This document shows positions 36,985 through 46,093 of a stretch of DNA of 64,000 nt, in pieces. Positions within the stretch are counted from its first letter, which is position 1, and every line of letters begins with the position of its first letter. A program made the translations under genes and the position numbers. Origin of the DNA: Curvibacter sp. PAE-UM (GTDB lineage Bacteria; Pseudomonadota; Gammaproteobacteria; Burkholderiales; Burkholderiaceae_C). Location of the stretch: NCBI RefSeq assembly GCF_001432305.1, contig NZ_KQ483358.1, positions 3,128,087-3,192,086 of the forward strand. The letters run 5' to 3'. Below the pieces are notes generated by a model. The model was not told where the DNA came from. It did no database searches and saw nothing but the letters and a program-made list of their open reading frames with translations.

Positions 36985-39900
36985 ATGATTTCAAATCCGA
37001 ATCTTCAAAAAATAAAAAGTCGAGTACTAGCCGCTCGAAACCCACTTTTGGAGTTCCAACGAACACTGGACTCTGTTGCGCATAGCGATTACTCGCGTCT
37101 TGCTTGGTTCTGTTCGACCGATACAAAGCTAAGCTCCATCGCGTTTGGGCCAGCATTTCCATCGTCGCCTCGTGAACTGCTCGAATGGAGTGAGGTTTAT
37201 GAACGAAGTGTGGAACAGTGCTTGTGGTGGATCACCGCATCCGTCCGCTGCTTTAAATCGAAGATTCAAGATTTTCTTGAATTGGAAAAAAAATTTGCGG
37301 ACCTAACGCTCCTTGGAAAGCACAAAGATGCCGGGCAGGTTCTAGACGAAATCGAGATGCGTCTCGGAACATCCTTGTGGCTTCTTGAAGCTCGAATTGC
37401 CAACCTCGAACTTCAGGGGGGAGTGAAAGATCAAAAAGACTACACAAAATCTATTACCGAAGATGATTCAATTTCTTCGGCCACCCGGACAATCGCGTAC
37501 TACACGAGCTACAGAACCGAGTCGACAGTAACTGCTGACCGCTACTTCGACACAGTCCTCAAGGCTTTCGATGAATCGGAAGATGGCGAGTATACGGCCA
37601 CACCTTACTTCCTTTTTCGCCTCGCATTTTTTAGCAAATTAAGCTTTCTAAAAATCAAGTCAATATTGGTTTTCGAAGGTTGTGCGGCACTGATAGATAG
37701 ATACCTAACTATCGTTCGAATCATCCAACTCATCTTCGCTGATTCGCGGCATGCAAACTTAAGGGCGTGTGCGCAAAATGTTGCAGTTCATCTCTCCCAA
37801 AGTGTGAACGACTCACGTCTAGAGTCGATCTTACGATTCAGATCACTTTCTGATGCCGAGCCTACCCCACAATGCGACCTGTTTCTCTCGATCCTCGACT
37901 CCTATACACAAGGCAAATACGACGAGGTTCTGATCATCCCAGCTGCACAACATGATTCCTCCAATCGAATCGCAGCAAGTGAAATTCGGGCGAAGGCATT
38001 GATTCGCAGTATTGGCGCACCTGCGGCCAAGACCAGTGGCGTGGCGCTAGATATCGAACGTATAGAGAGTGTTTTGTGTACAGCTCTGGCAAAGGGACCT
38101 GACTGCCTGGAGTCGCATTCAGCCTTACTGAAACTTCTCCTTTTGTTCCCACAGTCCAACTGGGCGGCAGATCTTTTTGGATGCCTATCGCGAGAATTTC
38201 GACAGATCTCCGAGGACCGAAGAGGGCGCTACTCATTATTTGGACAATTCAACGGAAGCTCTGTAAGTCCACGGTTGTTCGCATCAAACCCGCTGACGCC
38301 AAAATGGATAACCAGTCGAAAAATCGGCGAAGGCGGATTGACTTATAAGTTGCTGCACGCTGTCGAGTCCGGCAAGCCAGATGCACTGAGAGAATTTCAG
38401 GAACAAGTGCCAGAGAAACGGCTTGCAAAATATGAGGCGATTGCGCTTCTGAAATGCAATCGCGCAAGTGAAGCCGCCCCGCACTTAGTAAAGTTGCTAG
38501 GAAGCCCAATTCCCCTAGACAGAGAAGATGCGATCGAGGGTCTCGTACGCGCCCTACTAACTACTGGCCAACCAGTGGCTGCATTTGAGCAGATTGTTCT
38601 GGACCTCACAGAGAACCCGGGGTTCATGACGCGCATTGATGTCGATGGCCTTTGGAATTTTGCGCGAGACAATTTCCGCGCAGGACGTCCTCTCGAACAT
38701 TCGATTGCCGTTCCCGTACTGTGCGACATCGTCAGTGGGCGAGTTGATTCCGTCACTGATGGAGAGCGCACATCTCTTCTTGAAGACTATTTGCATAGAA
38801 CCGGCCATCGGCGGCCCAGCCACCTCACGCCTCCCGAGAGCAAGATAGGCGAACTACTGCTGGTTCACTTGCTGCGCCACTTGGCCGTTCCGACCACTCT
38901 TGATTCACATATCGAATATGAGAGCTCTCAGGATGTTGAGGACGAACGCATCGCGGTCTGTCAAAACTTAACCAAGCTAGACCCAATTCGGAGCGTCAAT
39001 TACAGCGAAGAAATTGCGCGCATCACTCGTGCACAGCTGATCCAACGGGGCGTTCGACAAGTTGAGAAAAGCAAGATTTACGTTGATATTGCCGGCCTCA
39101 GAAACAATCTGAGAAATAGTGTGAAAGACCTGTTTGAGCGATATCAAAGCTTACCAATTACAAAAGGTCTGGAGGTCACGGATTTGCTTCTTCAGATCGG
39201 AAGTCAACTCGAGAAGCGAGGGATGAAACTTCTAGTGAGTTTGCCAAGAAATGAGCGTCTAGCAGCCTTCAATGAACTATTCTTGGCGATTCGAGATCGG
39301 TTTGTCTCCAGCAGCGAGCACGGCTTAGATGTATATCTTAGTGTTGGGATTCGTCATGGAACACTAGCCGGGCAGTTGCGAAGTGTTTTCGAGAGAGAAA
39401 GTCTGCTCGGACGGCGGTCGGCCGATGGATCCTTTTCAACACCCATAAAGTGGGCCACGCTGTTTGGAGGTAACGAAGACGCGTCGGCGCTTGAGATACT
39501 GTCGCGGGAAATTGAATCATTTACGGATGGTGTTGACTCACTCATCAAAGAACTTCGGGACAAATACATACAGATCAACACGGAATCACGTCCAACTGAA
39601 GGTTGGTTTGACTATAAATTCACAAACCAGGAGTTATTGACCATCGAATCGAAATCTCAAGATGTCGAGTCTTTCGATGCGTTCTGTGATCTCGTCATGG
39701 ATGTGCTCTGGCAACGCACTGAACGGAACCTAGCAACGGTCCGCTCCAGCTTAACTGGGGCGATCAGAAATTCCTTCTCATCGCTTCTAGACAAGCTTAG
39801 CGATGCATCCGGTACGCTTCCACCTGCACACGACCGAATGCAGTACCAAGCGGCCATTACCCGAGTTCGGCCGCTGATGCAAACTGAATTGGCCAGCATT

Positions 39901-40437
39901 GCAGCGTGGTTTACCCGACATGGTGCCGGCGATGCTGATCCCTATCGGATCGACACAGCGATTGATATCGCACGCACCATGTTCGAGCGTTGTAATCCAG
40001 GAAGAACACTACGAATAGACGTCCGAGTGGATGGTGATGCACGAACCCTAAACGGCAGAACACTGCCAGGAATGGTTGACATTTTTTATTTGCTTCTGGA
40101 CAACGTGGGTAAATACGGAAAAGAGGTTGCAGCGAGCGAGCTTCAATGCGAGCTTCAATGCAAAATTACAGCCAAGGCGCTTGAAGTAGTTCTCGAAAAC
40201 CCAGTCGACCAAGATCTAAGTCGCGAAAAAAAATCTCAAGTTGACGCAATTCTGAGAGACATTGAGTCAGAAACCGCACACGAAAGAGCCAAGCGCGAGG
40301 GCGGCACAGGGCTACTGAAGCTAGCTAAGATCATAAGAATCGACTTCGGATCAACTCTCCAATTTTCGGCAGCATATCCTAAGAAGAACTTGTTTCGAGT
40401 AAGTTTCGGTGCCGTTGATGGAAGGCCATTTTCATGA
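36985..40437 (+). CDS. dtcA: Detocs sensor histidine kinase, TPR-like N-terminus
   Basis: A 1150-residue protein without signal or membrane helix. Residues about 1-650 are helical and repeat-like, in the manner of TPR sensors. The C-terminus is a HATPase: N-box LLLDNVGKYG with N1040 and a G-box EGGTGLLKL near residue 1106. The best phosphoacceptor candidate is H791 in IRHGTLAGQLR; no classical HELRTP box is seen. Known DtcA proteins sense infection and phosphorylate DtcB and DtcC. The start follows a G-run (agggggggga) and is the only reasonable Met; the stop overlaps the receiver gene by 4 bases. Base composition is clearly AT-richer than the flanks, a sign of transfer. Identity as Detocs rests on the three-gene architecture. 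Confidence 0.87.
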   Translation: MISNPNLQKIKSRVLAARNPLLEFQRTLDSVAHSDYSRLAWFCSTDTKLSSIAFGPAFPSSPRELLEWSEVYERSVEQCLWWITASVRCFKSKIQDFLELEKKFADLTLLGKHKDAGQVLDEIEMRLGTSLWLLEARIANLELQGGVKDQKDYTKSITEDDSISSATRTIAYYTSYRTESTVTADRYFDTVLKAFDESEDGEYTATPYFLFRLAFFSKLSFLKIKSILVFEGCAALIDRYLTIVRIIQLIFADSRHANLRACAQNVAVHLSQSVNDSRLESILRFRSLSDAEPTPQCDLFLSILDSYTQGKYDEVLIIPAAQHDSSNRIAASEIRAKALIRSIGAPAAKTSGVALDIERIESVLCTALAKGPDCLESHSALLKLLLLFPQSNWAADLFGCLSREFRQISEDRRGRYSLFGQFNGSSVSPRLFASNPLTPKWITSRKIGEGGLTYKLLHAVESGKPDALREFQEQVPEKRLAKYEAIALLKCNRASEAAPHLVKLLGSPIPLDREDAIEGLVRALLTTGQPVAAFEQIVLDLTENPGFMTRIDVDGLWNFARDNFRAGRPLEHSIAVPVLCDIVSGRVDSVTDGERTSLLEDYLHRTGHRRPSHLTPPESKIGELLLVHLLRHLAVPTTLDSHIEYESSQDVEDERIAVCQNLTKLDPIRSVNYSEEIARITRAQLIQRGVRQVEKSKIYVDIAGLRNNLRNSVKDLFERYQSLPITKGLEVTDLLLQIGSQLEKRGMKLLVSLPRNERLAAFNELFLAIRDRFVSSSEHGLDVYLSVGIRHGTLAGQLRSVFERESLLGRRSADGSFSTPIKWATLFGGNEDASALEILSREIESFTDGVDSLIKELRDKYIQINTESRPTEGWFDYKFTNQELLTIESKSQDVESFDAFCDLVMDVLWQRTERNLATVRSSLTGAIRNSFSSLLDKLSDASGTLPPAHDRMQYQAAITRVRPLMQTELASIAAWFTRHGAGDADPYRIDTAIDIARTMFERCNPGRTLRIDVRVDGDARTLNGRTLPGMVDIFYLLLDNVGKYGKEVAASELQCELQCKITAKALEVVLENPVDQDLSREKKSQVDAILRDIESETAHERAKREGGTGLLKLAKIIRIDFGSTLQFSAAYPKKNLFRVSFGAVDGRPFS

Positions 40438-40904
40438 CGTTAAACCTGCTAATCATTGAAGATGACGAAAACAAACTCGAGCAAGTTCGGGATGCGGTCA
40501 ACAGCCATTCGCCGAATTTGAGCGTCTCGTTTGCAAAATCGTATCAGTCTGGATTGCGCGCACTACTCACAAAATCGGTAGATATAGTCATTCTTGACAT
40601 GACTCTTCCAACTTTTGATCGCGGATTCCAAGAACCTGGAGGACGCACACGACCGTTCGCAGGTCGAGAGATCATTGAGCAACTAGATCGAAAGAGCATT
40701 TCCACAAACATTGTTGTCGTCTCTGGCTTCGAGATACTAGGCGAAGGATCGGCTGCTATGAGTTTGAATGAGCTAGACAAGCAATTAGCCGGAAAATTTG
40801 GGCACCTTTATCGCGGTTTCGTCTACTACAGCCCATCCGAAAGCGCATGGAGAGGGAAACTCGAATTGATGCTTTCTAAAATTGTTAGTGAGATAACGAA
40901 ATGA
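40434..40904 (+). CDS. dtcB: Detocs stand-alone receiver protein
   Basis: A 156-residue single receiver domain. The acidic pocket (IIEDDE, residues 7-12), the phosphoacceptor D55 (VILDMTLP) and S97 (VVVSGFE) are present; a Lys in LAGKFG at residue 121 is the likely conserved Lys. No output domain follows. In described Detocs systems DtcB acts as a phosphate sink that buffers accidental signalling, so the toxic effector fires only under real infection. It overlaps dtcA and dtcC by 4 bases each (ATGA), which should fix the expression ratio. Confidence 0.87.
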   Translation: MTLNLLIIEDDENKLEQVRDAVNSHSPNLSVSFAKSYQSGLRALLTKSVDIVILDMTLPTFDRGFQEPGGRTRPFAGREIIEQLDRKSISTNIVVVSGFEILGEGSAAMSLNELDKQLAGKFGHLYRGFVYYSPSESAWRGKLELMLSKIVSEITK

Positions 40905-42118
40905 ATATCTTGATCGTTGAGGACACGGTTGAAAAGGCCGAGAAAATCACGCACGTAATCAGGACCACAACCGGCGTTGACACAAGCATTAATCATGTGA
41001 GTGACGTGGTATCAGCAAAGAGATTTCTTGCGACCGAGAAATTCGATGCACTGATAATTGATCTGCAAATTCCCATTAGAGCTGGCGAGGCAGTTCAGAA
41101 ACTTGGGGGCAAAAATCTTCTCCAAGAAATACTCTCCTCTGATTTATATCGAAGACCAAAATATATCCTTGGCATTTCAGACTACCCTGAATCAATACTT
41201 TTATCTGAGAAAGCTTTCTCAGATAACCTATTTGGTTTACTAAATAGCAGCACACCCGAGCACGACTGGACATCACGACTTAGTTCATTTGTTGCGCACG
41301 TTGCATCAGCCACACAAGTACAAAGCGACCCCACATCACCCGAGGGCTATGGGATTTCCATGGCGGTCGTATGCGCTTTGCATGTTCCAGAGTTGGATTC
41401 CTTGCTCAAACTTCCATATAAGTGGGCCGAGATTACTAGATCGAGTTGCAATCCAACATTTGAAACCACGATTCAGAACAGCGGCGGAAGACATCGGATA
41501 GTTGCGGTAAGTGCCCTTGAAATGGGTATGCCGGCTGCAGCTGCGTTGGCCGCAAAAACAATCCAAAGATTTAGACCTAGATATGTCGCTATGACTGGCA
41601 TAGCTGGTGGCATAAAAGGATCTGGCAATTATGGAGATGTTGTAGTTGCCGATAGCTGCTGGGACTATTCCGGAGGGAAGGTCGTTGAAATCAACGGGGA
41701 AATTCAGATCGAGAATGAGCCACGAACCGCCGAACTCGACCCTACTCTAAAGTCACAATTTATTCGTCTAGCAAGCGATGCCAAATTACTAGCCAAGATT
41801 ACTTCGGAATATTCAGGTGAACTACCGAGCCAGCGGTTAGGGGCAAGGGTTGGCCCAATTTTTACTGGAACCCATGTCATCACGTCCGAGCTTCGCACCA
41901 AGGAATTGTCCCTTATGAACCGGAAGCTCAGCGCAATCGATATGGAAGGCTACGCAATCTTTGCCAGTGCCCGTTATTCAGAACATCCAAGGCCTTACCC
42001 CCTACTGTTGAAGGGGCTGTCTGACTTCGCCGACAAAGACAAAGATGATCGCTGGCGTGCTTACGCTTCGTACACGTCCGCACGCTTATTGCTCGCCTGG
42101 GCCGAGAAACACCTCTAG
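40901..42118 (+). CDS. dtcC: Detocs effector: receiver fused to nucleoside-phosphorylase domain
   Basis: A 405-residue protein. Residues 1-125 form a receiver with the acidic pocket VEDT and phosphoacceptor D54 (LIIDLQIP). From about residue 147 a PNP/MTAN-type domain follows (MAVVCALHVPELDSLL; MTGIAGGIKGSGNYGDVVVAD), with the catalytic-region motifs IDMEGYAIF (E349) and GLSDFADKDKDD (D375). Known DtcC proteins, when phosphorylated, cleave ATP to adenine and ribose-5'-triphosphate, stopping phage growth by depleting the cell. All key residues I can identify are intact. Last gene of the island operon; a pseudogene fragment lies right after it. Confidence 0.88.
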   Translation: MNILIVEDTVEKAEKITHVIRTTTGVDTSINHVSDVVSAKRFLATEKFDALIIDLQIPIRAGEAVQKLGGKNLLQEILSSDLYRRPKYILGISDYPESILLSEKAFSDNLFGLLNSSTPEHDWTSRLSSFVAHVASATQVQSDPTSPEGYGISMAVVCALHVPELDSLLKLPYKWAEITRSSCNPTFETTIQNSGGRHRIVAVSALEMGMPAAAALAAKTIQRFRPRYVAMTGIAGGIKGSGNYGDVVVADSCWDYSGGKVVEINGEIQIENEPRTAELDPTLKSQFIRLASDAKLLAKITSEYSGELPSQRLGARVGPIFTGTHVITSELRTKELSLMNRKLSAIDMEGYAIFASARYSEHPRPYPLLLKGLSDFADKDKDDRWRAYASYTSARLLLAWAEKHL

Positions 42119-42139
42119 TCGTGCCGCGCCCGAGCGCCT

Positions 42140-42370
42140 CGAGTACACAAACGAAGAGTCGGCCCCTAACCCACCCGCGCGCGCCGCAATAGTCGGCGCT
42201 ACCTCATTCAAGGCCTCCATTGCAAACCCCGCCGCCTGCTTGTAGCGGGCCATGATCTCGTTGCGCTCGGCCTTGGGGATCACCTCGTCGATGTAGGCGC
42301 AGACGCCGCCGCAGCGTTCGTCCACCAGGCCACGATGGCGTAGGGACCGGCACCGCGCCTGCGGCGCAGC
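42140..42370 (-). pseudogene. 3' fragment of a flavin monooxygenase gene (decayed copy of 43630-44928)
   Basis: This stretch matches the end of the intact monooxygenase gene, with a block of about 33 identical bases (from 42222) and translated similarity VDERCGG...IPKAERNEIMARYKQAAGFAMEALN. One base is lost near 42335 (ggcctggtgg preceded by cgtggc instead of ctgggc), which breaks the frame, and the 5' part of the gene is missing. It abuts the stop of the next minus-strand gene on one side and dtcC on the other, marking a rearrangement at the island border. Confidence 0.8.
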
Positions 42371-43372
42371 CTACATAGGCAGTGACTTGTTCGAATCGTC
42401 AGTCAGCGAAACGGCCTTGAGCCGGATCTGGTAGCGGCCCGAGCTCACCAGCGCGATGGCCTGGTCCGAAGACCATTTGGACGTGGCACTGTAGTTGAGC
42501 CGCACCTCGGCGCTCTGGCCCCGCGCGATGGCCTGGCGCAGGAAAGCGTGCCAGGGCGTCGCGTCAGCCGCCGATGCAAGGATGATAGGCAGTGGCTTGG
42601 CGCCCGAGGTGTCGTAGAGCCAGGCGTCGAAGGTGATGCGCTTGAGGGTGGGGTAGCCCATGTTCTGCACGTCGATGATGACGGCGATCTCGTCCCGGCC
42701 CGAGGCGCCCTGGACGACTTCGGCGCGCTTGATGATCACGACCACTTCGGGCGGTGTTTCGATGTGGACCGTGATGCCGGCCGGGCCGGGCGCGGGCTCG
42801 ACCACGGCCGTGGCAGACGCGGGGGTGGCGGGGGCAGAAGCGGCTGGTGCGGGCACCGGGGCCGAGGCCTTGGCGACTGGCGCAGGCGCGGCCACCGGGG
42901 CCGGGGCCGCTGCGGGCTTGGGTGCCGGCTTGGGCACACGCTTGGGAGCGGGGGTAGGCACGGGCGGCGGCGGGGGAGGTTCGGGCTGGAAGATGAAGAG
43001 ATACGCCCCGACCAGCGCAGCGACAAGCACGACGGCGGCTACCGCCAAGATGATGCGGTAGCGCAGAGCCAGCTCACGCAGCCAGGGCAGCATGCGGCGC
43101 TTGGCCGTGTTGCGCGCGAGCGCGAGCTCCTTGATGACCTGCTCGCCCTTGGACAGGAAGTCTTCGGACGACTTGAGCTTGAAGCGTGCGTCTTTCGAGG
43201 CCTTTTTTTGCAGGCCATGGAGGTAGCGGATGCGTTTATCCAGGTCTGCGGGCACCACGTACTGGGTCGAACCGAGCTTTTGGCGCAAGCCATCGCCCGA
43301 GCCGCCCCAGTCGCGCTGGAGCACGCGCTCGATGCGCCTGCAGATGTCGAGAACTTTCTCGGTGTCTTTCAC
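42371..43372 (-). CDS. Membrane-anchored protein with Pro/Ala-rich linker, unknown function
   Basis: A 333-residue protein starting at GTG (43372, AAAGAG upstream). Residues 1-105 are soluble and charged, followed by one membrane helix (about 108-130, IILAVAAVVLVAALVGAYLF), a long Pro/Ala/Lys linker (about 132-195) and a C-terminal domain (about 200-333) of beta character. Type II topology (N-in, C-out) fits. I do not recognise a family. It is GC-rich like the chromosome, so it is not part of the Detocs island, though it lies between the monooxygenase gene and its decayed copy. Confidence 0.75.
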   Translation of the reverse strand: MKDTEKVLDICRRIERVLQRDWGGSGDGLRQKLGSTQYVVPADLDKRIRYLHGLQKKASKDARFKLKSSEDFLSKGEQVIKELALARNTAKRRMLPWLRELALRYRIILAVAAVVLVAALVGAYLFIFQPEPPPPPPVPTPAPKRVPKPAPKPAAAPAPVAAPAPVAKASAPVPAPAASAPATPASATAVVEPAPGPAGITVHIETPPEVVVIIKRAEVVQGASGRDEIAVIIDVQNMGYPTLKRITFDAWLYDTSGAKPLPIILASAADATPWHAFLRQAIARGQSAEVRLNYSATSKWSSDQAIALVSSGRYQIRLKAVSLTDDSNKSLPM

Positions 43373-43431
43373 GTGTCGCTCTTTCGCCTGTGACCCGATG
43401 CCACGGGGCAGCAGATACCCGCACCAACAAA

Positions 43432-43464
43432 ATGCCCTCCCCCAGCACGGCTGGACGAGGGCAT
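43432..43464. terminator. Nested hairpin between the membrane protein and monooxygenase genes
   Basis: Outer arms atgccctc/gagggcat (43432-43439, 43457-43464) enclose an inner stem ccagc-acg-gctgg (43442-43454). A-rich sequence lies on the left, short T run on the right. It could terminate the minus-strand monooxygenase transcript, although it lies over 150 bases past that stop. The T/A tails are weak, so its role is uncertain. Confidence 0.4.
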
Positions 43465-43629
43465 GGATTTACAGACCTTTTCCGTGCAACCCCGCTGTCG
43501 TAGCTAGTGCCTTAGCTCATGCCTTAGACCGGTGGCTTTGCGTGCGCACCCTTCGATGCGCTTGCCCTGGTGGCCCTCAGTCTACCGGGGCAGCGTGCCT
43601 CGTGTCAGCCCAAATGACCCCAGGCGGGC

Positions 43630-44928
43630 TCAGGCCGACACCCGCGCGCCGGCGGGGATAATCGGCGCCGCCCCATTCAGCGCCTCCACCGCAAACCCCG
43701 CCGCCTGCTTGTAGCGGGCCATGAACTCGTCGCGCTCGGTCTTGGGGATCACGTCGTCGATGTTGTCGAAGACACCGCCGCAGCGTTCGTCCACCAGGCC
43801 CAGGATGGCGAAGGGGCCGGAGCCGCGGTTGCGCAGCACCAGGGCCGAGATGTCCTTGCACAGCTTCTGGTCGTAGGCCTGCAGGGCCTGCGCGTTCACG
43901 CCGTGCTGCACCATGGCCGCGCCCAGCACGCGTGTGTCGACGATAGCCTGGCTGGCACCGGCCGAGCCCACGGGGTACATCACATGGGCGGCGTCGCCCA
44001 GCAGGGCCACGCGGCCGTCCACCCAGGTGGGCACGGGGTCGCGATCGATCATGGGGTACTCGAACACTTCCTTGGCGCCGCGCAGCATGGCGGGCACATC
44101 CAGCCAGTCGTAGTTCCAGCCCTCGAAGTGGTGGATGAACTCTTCCAGTTTCACGCGGCGGTTCCAGTCGCCCTGGGTCCAGCCGCCCTGGTTGTCCACG
44201 GTGATCTCGGCGATCCAGTTGATGGTGGACAGGCCGGTGGCCGGGTCCGGCGGTGAGATGGGGTAGACCACCACACGGTGCTTGAGCGAGCCCACGCCCA
44301 CGAAGGAGGCGCCGGTTCGGTGCGCCACACCCGGCGTGGTGCCGCGCCACATGATGGCGCCGCCCCACTGGATGGGCGGCTGCGTGGGGTGCATCTGCGC
44401 GCGCACGGCGGAGTGCAGGCCGTCGGCGGCGATGAGCAGGCGGCCCTGCACTTCACGGCGTTCGCCGTTGCGGGTCTCGATGAAGGCGGTGACGCCCTGC
44501 GCCTCGTTGCGATAACCCGTGACGCGCTGGCCCAGTTGCACGGCGCCCGGCCCCAGGCGGCGCTGCACTTCAGCCAGCAGCAACATCTGCAGCTGGCCGC
44601 GGTGCACCGAATACTGCGGCCACTTGTAGCCGGCCAGCAGGCCGCGCGGCTCTGAATACACGTCGTTGCCGTTGCGGCCCACCAGGGCCCATTCCCTGGC
44701 CTGGATGCCGATGGCGTCCAGCTTGTCCGCGCCTATGCCCAATTCATACAGCTCGCGCACGGCATTGGGCTGCAGGTTGATGCCCACGCCCAGGGGCTGG
44801 AGTTCGGGCACGGCCTCGTACACGCGGCAGGGCACGCCGATCTGGTGCAGGGTAAGGGCCAGGGTGAGGCCGCCGATGCCGCCGCCGGCGATGAGGACGG
44901 GGGCTTGTTCTTGTTGGGTGGAGATCAT
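43630..44928 (-). CDS. FAD-dependent monooxygenase (salicylate hydroxylase/PhzS-like)
   Basis: A 432-residue class A flavin monooxygenase with the FAD motif (LIAGGGIGGLTLAL, residues 11-24), the MWRGTTPG segment typical of PhzS-like members, and the GDAAHVMYPVGSAGASQAI motif near residue 300. It should hydroxylate an aromatic substrate using NAD(P)H and O2. The start at 44928 gives the FAD motif its usual place; a longer frame lacks support. A decayed 3' copy lies at 42140-42370. No pathway neighbours are present, so the substrate is unknown. Confidence 0.87.
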   Translation of the reverse strand: MISTQQEQAPVLIAGGGIGGLTLALTLHQIGVPCRVYEAVPELQPLGVGINLQPNAVRELYELGIGADKLDAIGIQAREWALVGRNGNDVYSEPRGLLAGYKWPQYSVHRGQLQMLLLAEVQRRLGPGAVQLGQRVTGYRNEAQGVTAFIETRNGERREVQGRLLIAADGLHSAVRAQMHPTQPPIQWGGAIMWRGTTPGVAHRTGASFVGVGSLKHRVVVYPISPPDPATGLSTINWIAEITVDNQGGWTQGDWNRRVKLEEFIHHFEGWNYDWLDVPAMLRGAKEVFEYPMIDRDPVPTWVDGRVALLGDAAHVMYPVGSAGASQAIVDTRVLGAAMVQHGVNAQALQAYDQKLCKDISALVLRNRGSGPFAILGLVDERCGGVFDNIDDVIPKTERDEFMARYKQAAGFAVEALNGAAPIIPAGARVSA

Positions 44929-45054
44929 GGGGAAATTCTTGGATGCACAGGCGTCGAGATAAATGTAAAGCATGGCCGGGCGGTTCAGGCGAGCCACCCG
45001 CCGCCTTGACAGCCCCACCCCCGAGGAACACCATGGGTTTTCGAAAGAAAACAC

Positions 45055-45192
45055 ATGCTTGAAACTGTTGCTGTCATCCTGATCGTCCTGTGGCTGCTGG
45101 GCCTGGTGTCCTCGTACACCATGGGCGGCTTCATCCACGTGCTGCTGGTGATCGCGGTCGTGGTGGTGTTGCTGCGCATCATCCGCCGCTGA
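45055..45192 (+). CDS. lmo0937-family small membrane protein
   Basis: A 45-residue protein with two hydrophobic stretches around a conserved centre (VILIVLWLLGLVSSYTMGG, then HVLLVIAVVVVLLRII), ending in basic RR. It matches the short lmo0937-type family, common in bacteria and often stress-induced. It starts 126 bases beyond the divergent monooxygenase start. Function is not known. Confidence 0.8.
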   Translation: MLETVAVILIVLWLLGLVSSYTMGGFIHVLLVIAVVVVLLRIIRR

Positions 45193-45248
45193 GCCACAGG
45201 GGTTCCGGCTGCCAAGGTCGCACCGGTGCTGCGGGCTGCACTTCTAGA

Positions 45249-45977
45249 ATGCAGCCCATGATCGACCCCAGCCTGATGAGCGGGGCCCTGGCCGGGCGCA
45301 TGACGCTGCGGCTCGACGCGGCCCCGAGTGCAGCGCCCCTGCCACCGGGCCGCCACGCCCTGCCCTTCCCCGAAGGGCGCGAGGCGGTGCTGGTCGTGCC
45401 CGAAGGGCTGGAGGCCGGGCAGCCCGCGCCCCTGCTGGTGATGTTCCACGGCGCGGGCGGCGAAGCCAACAAGGTGCTGCCCCACCTGGTGCGCCATGCG
45501 CGGGCCCGGCGCTTCCTGCTGCTGGTGCCGCAGTCGATGTTCCCCACCTGGGACATCGTGATCGGCGGCCACGGGCCGGACCTGGAGCGCCTGCAGACCG
45601 CCTTGCAGCAGGTGGCGACGCACTTTCCAATCGATACGGGGCACCTGGCTTTCGCGGGGTTTTCAGACGGCGGCAGTTATGCGCTGTCGGTGGGGCTGAC
45701 CAATGGTGATGTGGTGAGCCACGTGATCGGGCTCTCGGCGGGGTTCATGAACACCTTCACCCGCCACGGTTCGCCGCGGGTGTTCCTGGCGCATGGGCGC
45801 GCCGACACGCAGCTGCCCTTCGAGACCAGCGCCGGGCCTCATGCGCAGCGACTGCTGGCCGATGGCACCGACCTGACGCTGCTGCCGTTTGATGGCGACC
45901 ACGTCATCGAGCCCTGGGTGGTGGAGCGGGCGATCGGCTTCTTCCTGGGGCCGCAGGAAGCCGGCCCGGGCGGCTAG
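45249..45977 (+). CDS. Alpha/beta-hydrolase, phospholipase/carboxylesterase type
   Basis: A 242-residue serine hydrolase. The nucleophile elbow is GFSDGGS (near residue 139), the oxyanion region MFHGAGGEANK lies near residue 63, and the acid and His are probably in HGRADTQLPF and DGDHVIEPWV near the end. No signal peptide, so cytoplasmic esterase activity is likely. Two starts are possible (45249 or 45258); neither has a strong ribosome site. Confidence 0.82.
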   Translation: MQPMIDPSLMSGALAGRMTLRLDAAPSAAPLPPGRHALPFPEGREAVLVVPEGLEAGQPAPLLVMFHGAGGEANKVLPHLVRHARARRFLLLVPQSMFPTWDIVIGGHGPDLERLQTALQQVATHFPIDTGHLAFAGFSDGGSYALSVGLTNGDVVSHVIGLSAGFMNTFTRHGSPRVFLAHGRADTQLPFETSAGPHAQRLLADGTDLTLLPFDGDHVIEPWVVERAIGFFLGPQEAGPGG

Positions 45978-46093
45978 CCGGCCCAGGCCGCAGGTCTGCT
46001 CGTCGCTGGCGACCTGACGCTGGTCTGAACGCAGGTTCCCGGGGTGGCAAAATCGCCCGTCCTCCGCAGCCCTCTACCCGGCACCTACGCTTC

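Noticed and set aside
36985-42118. Calling the three-gene island a wholly new system
   Set aside because: The architecture agrees with the described Detocs family, so it is reported as an intact member, not as undescribed.
42371-43372. The Pro/Ala-rich membrane protein as a fourth Detocs gene
   Set aside because: It is on the opposite strand, has chromosomal GC-rich composition and is separated by a pseudogene fragment.
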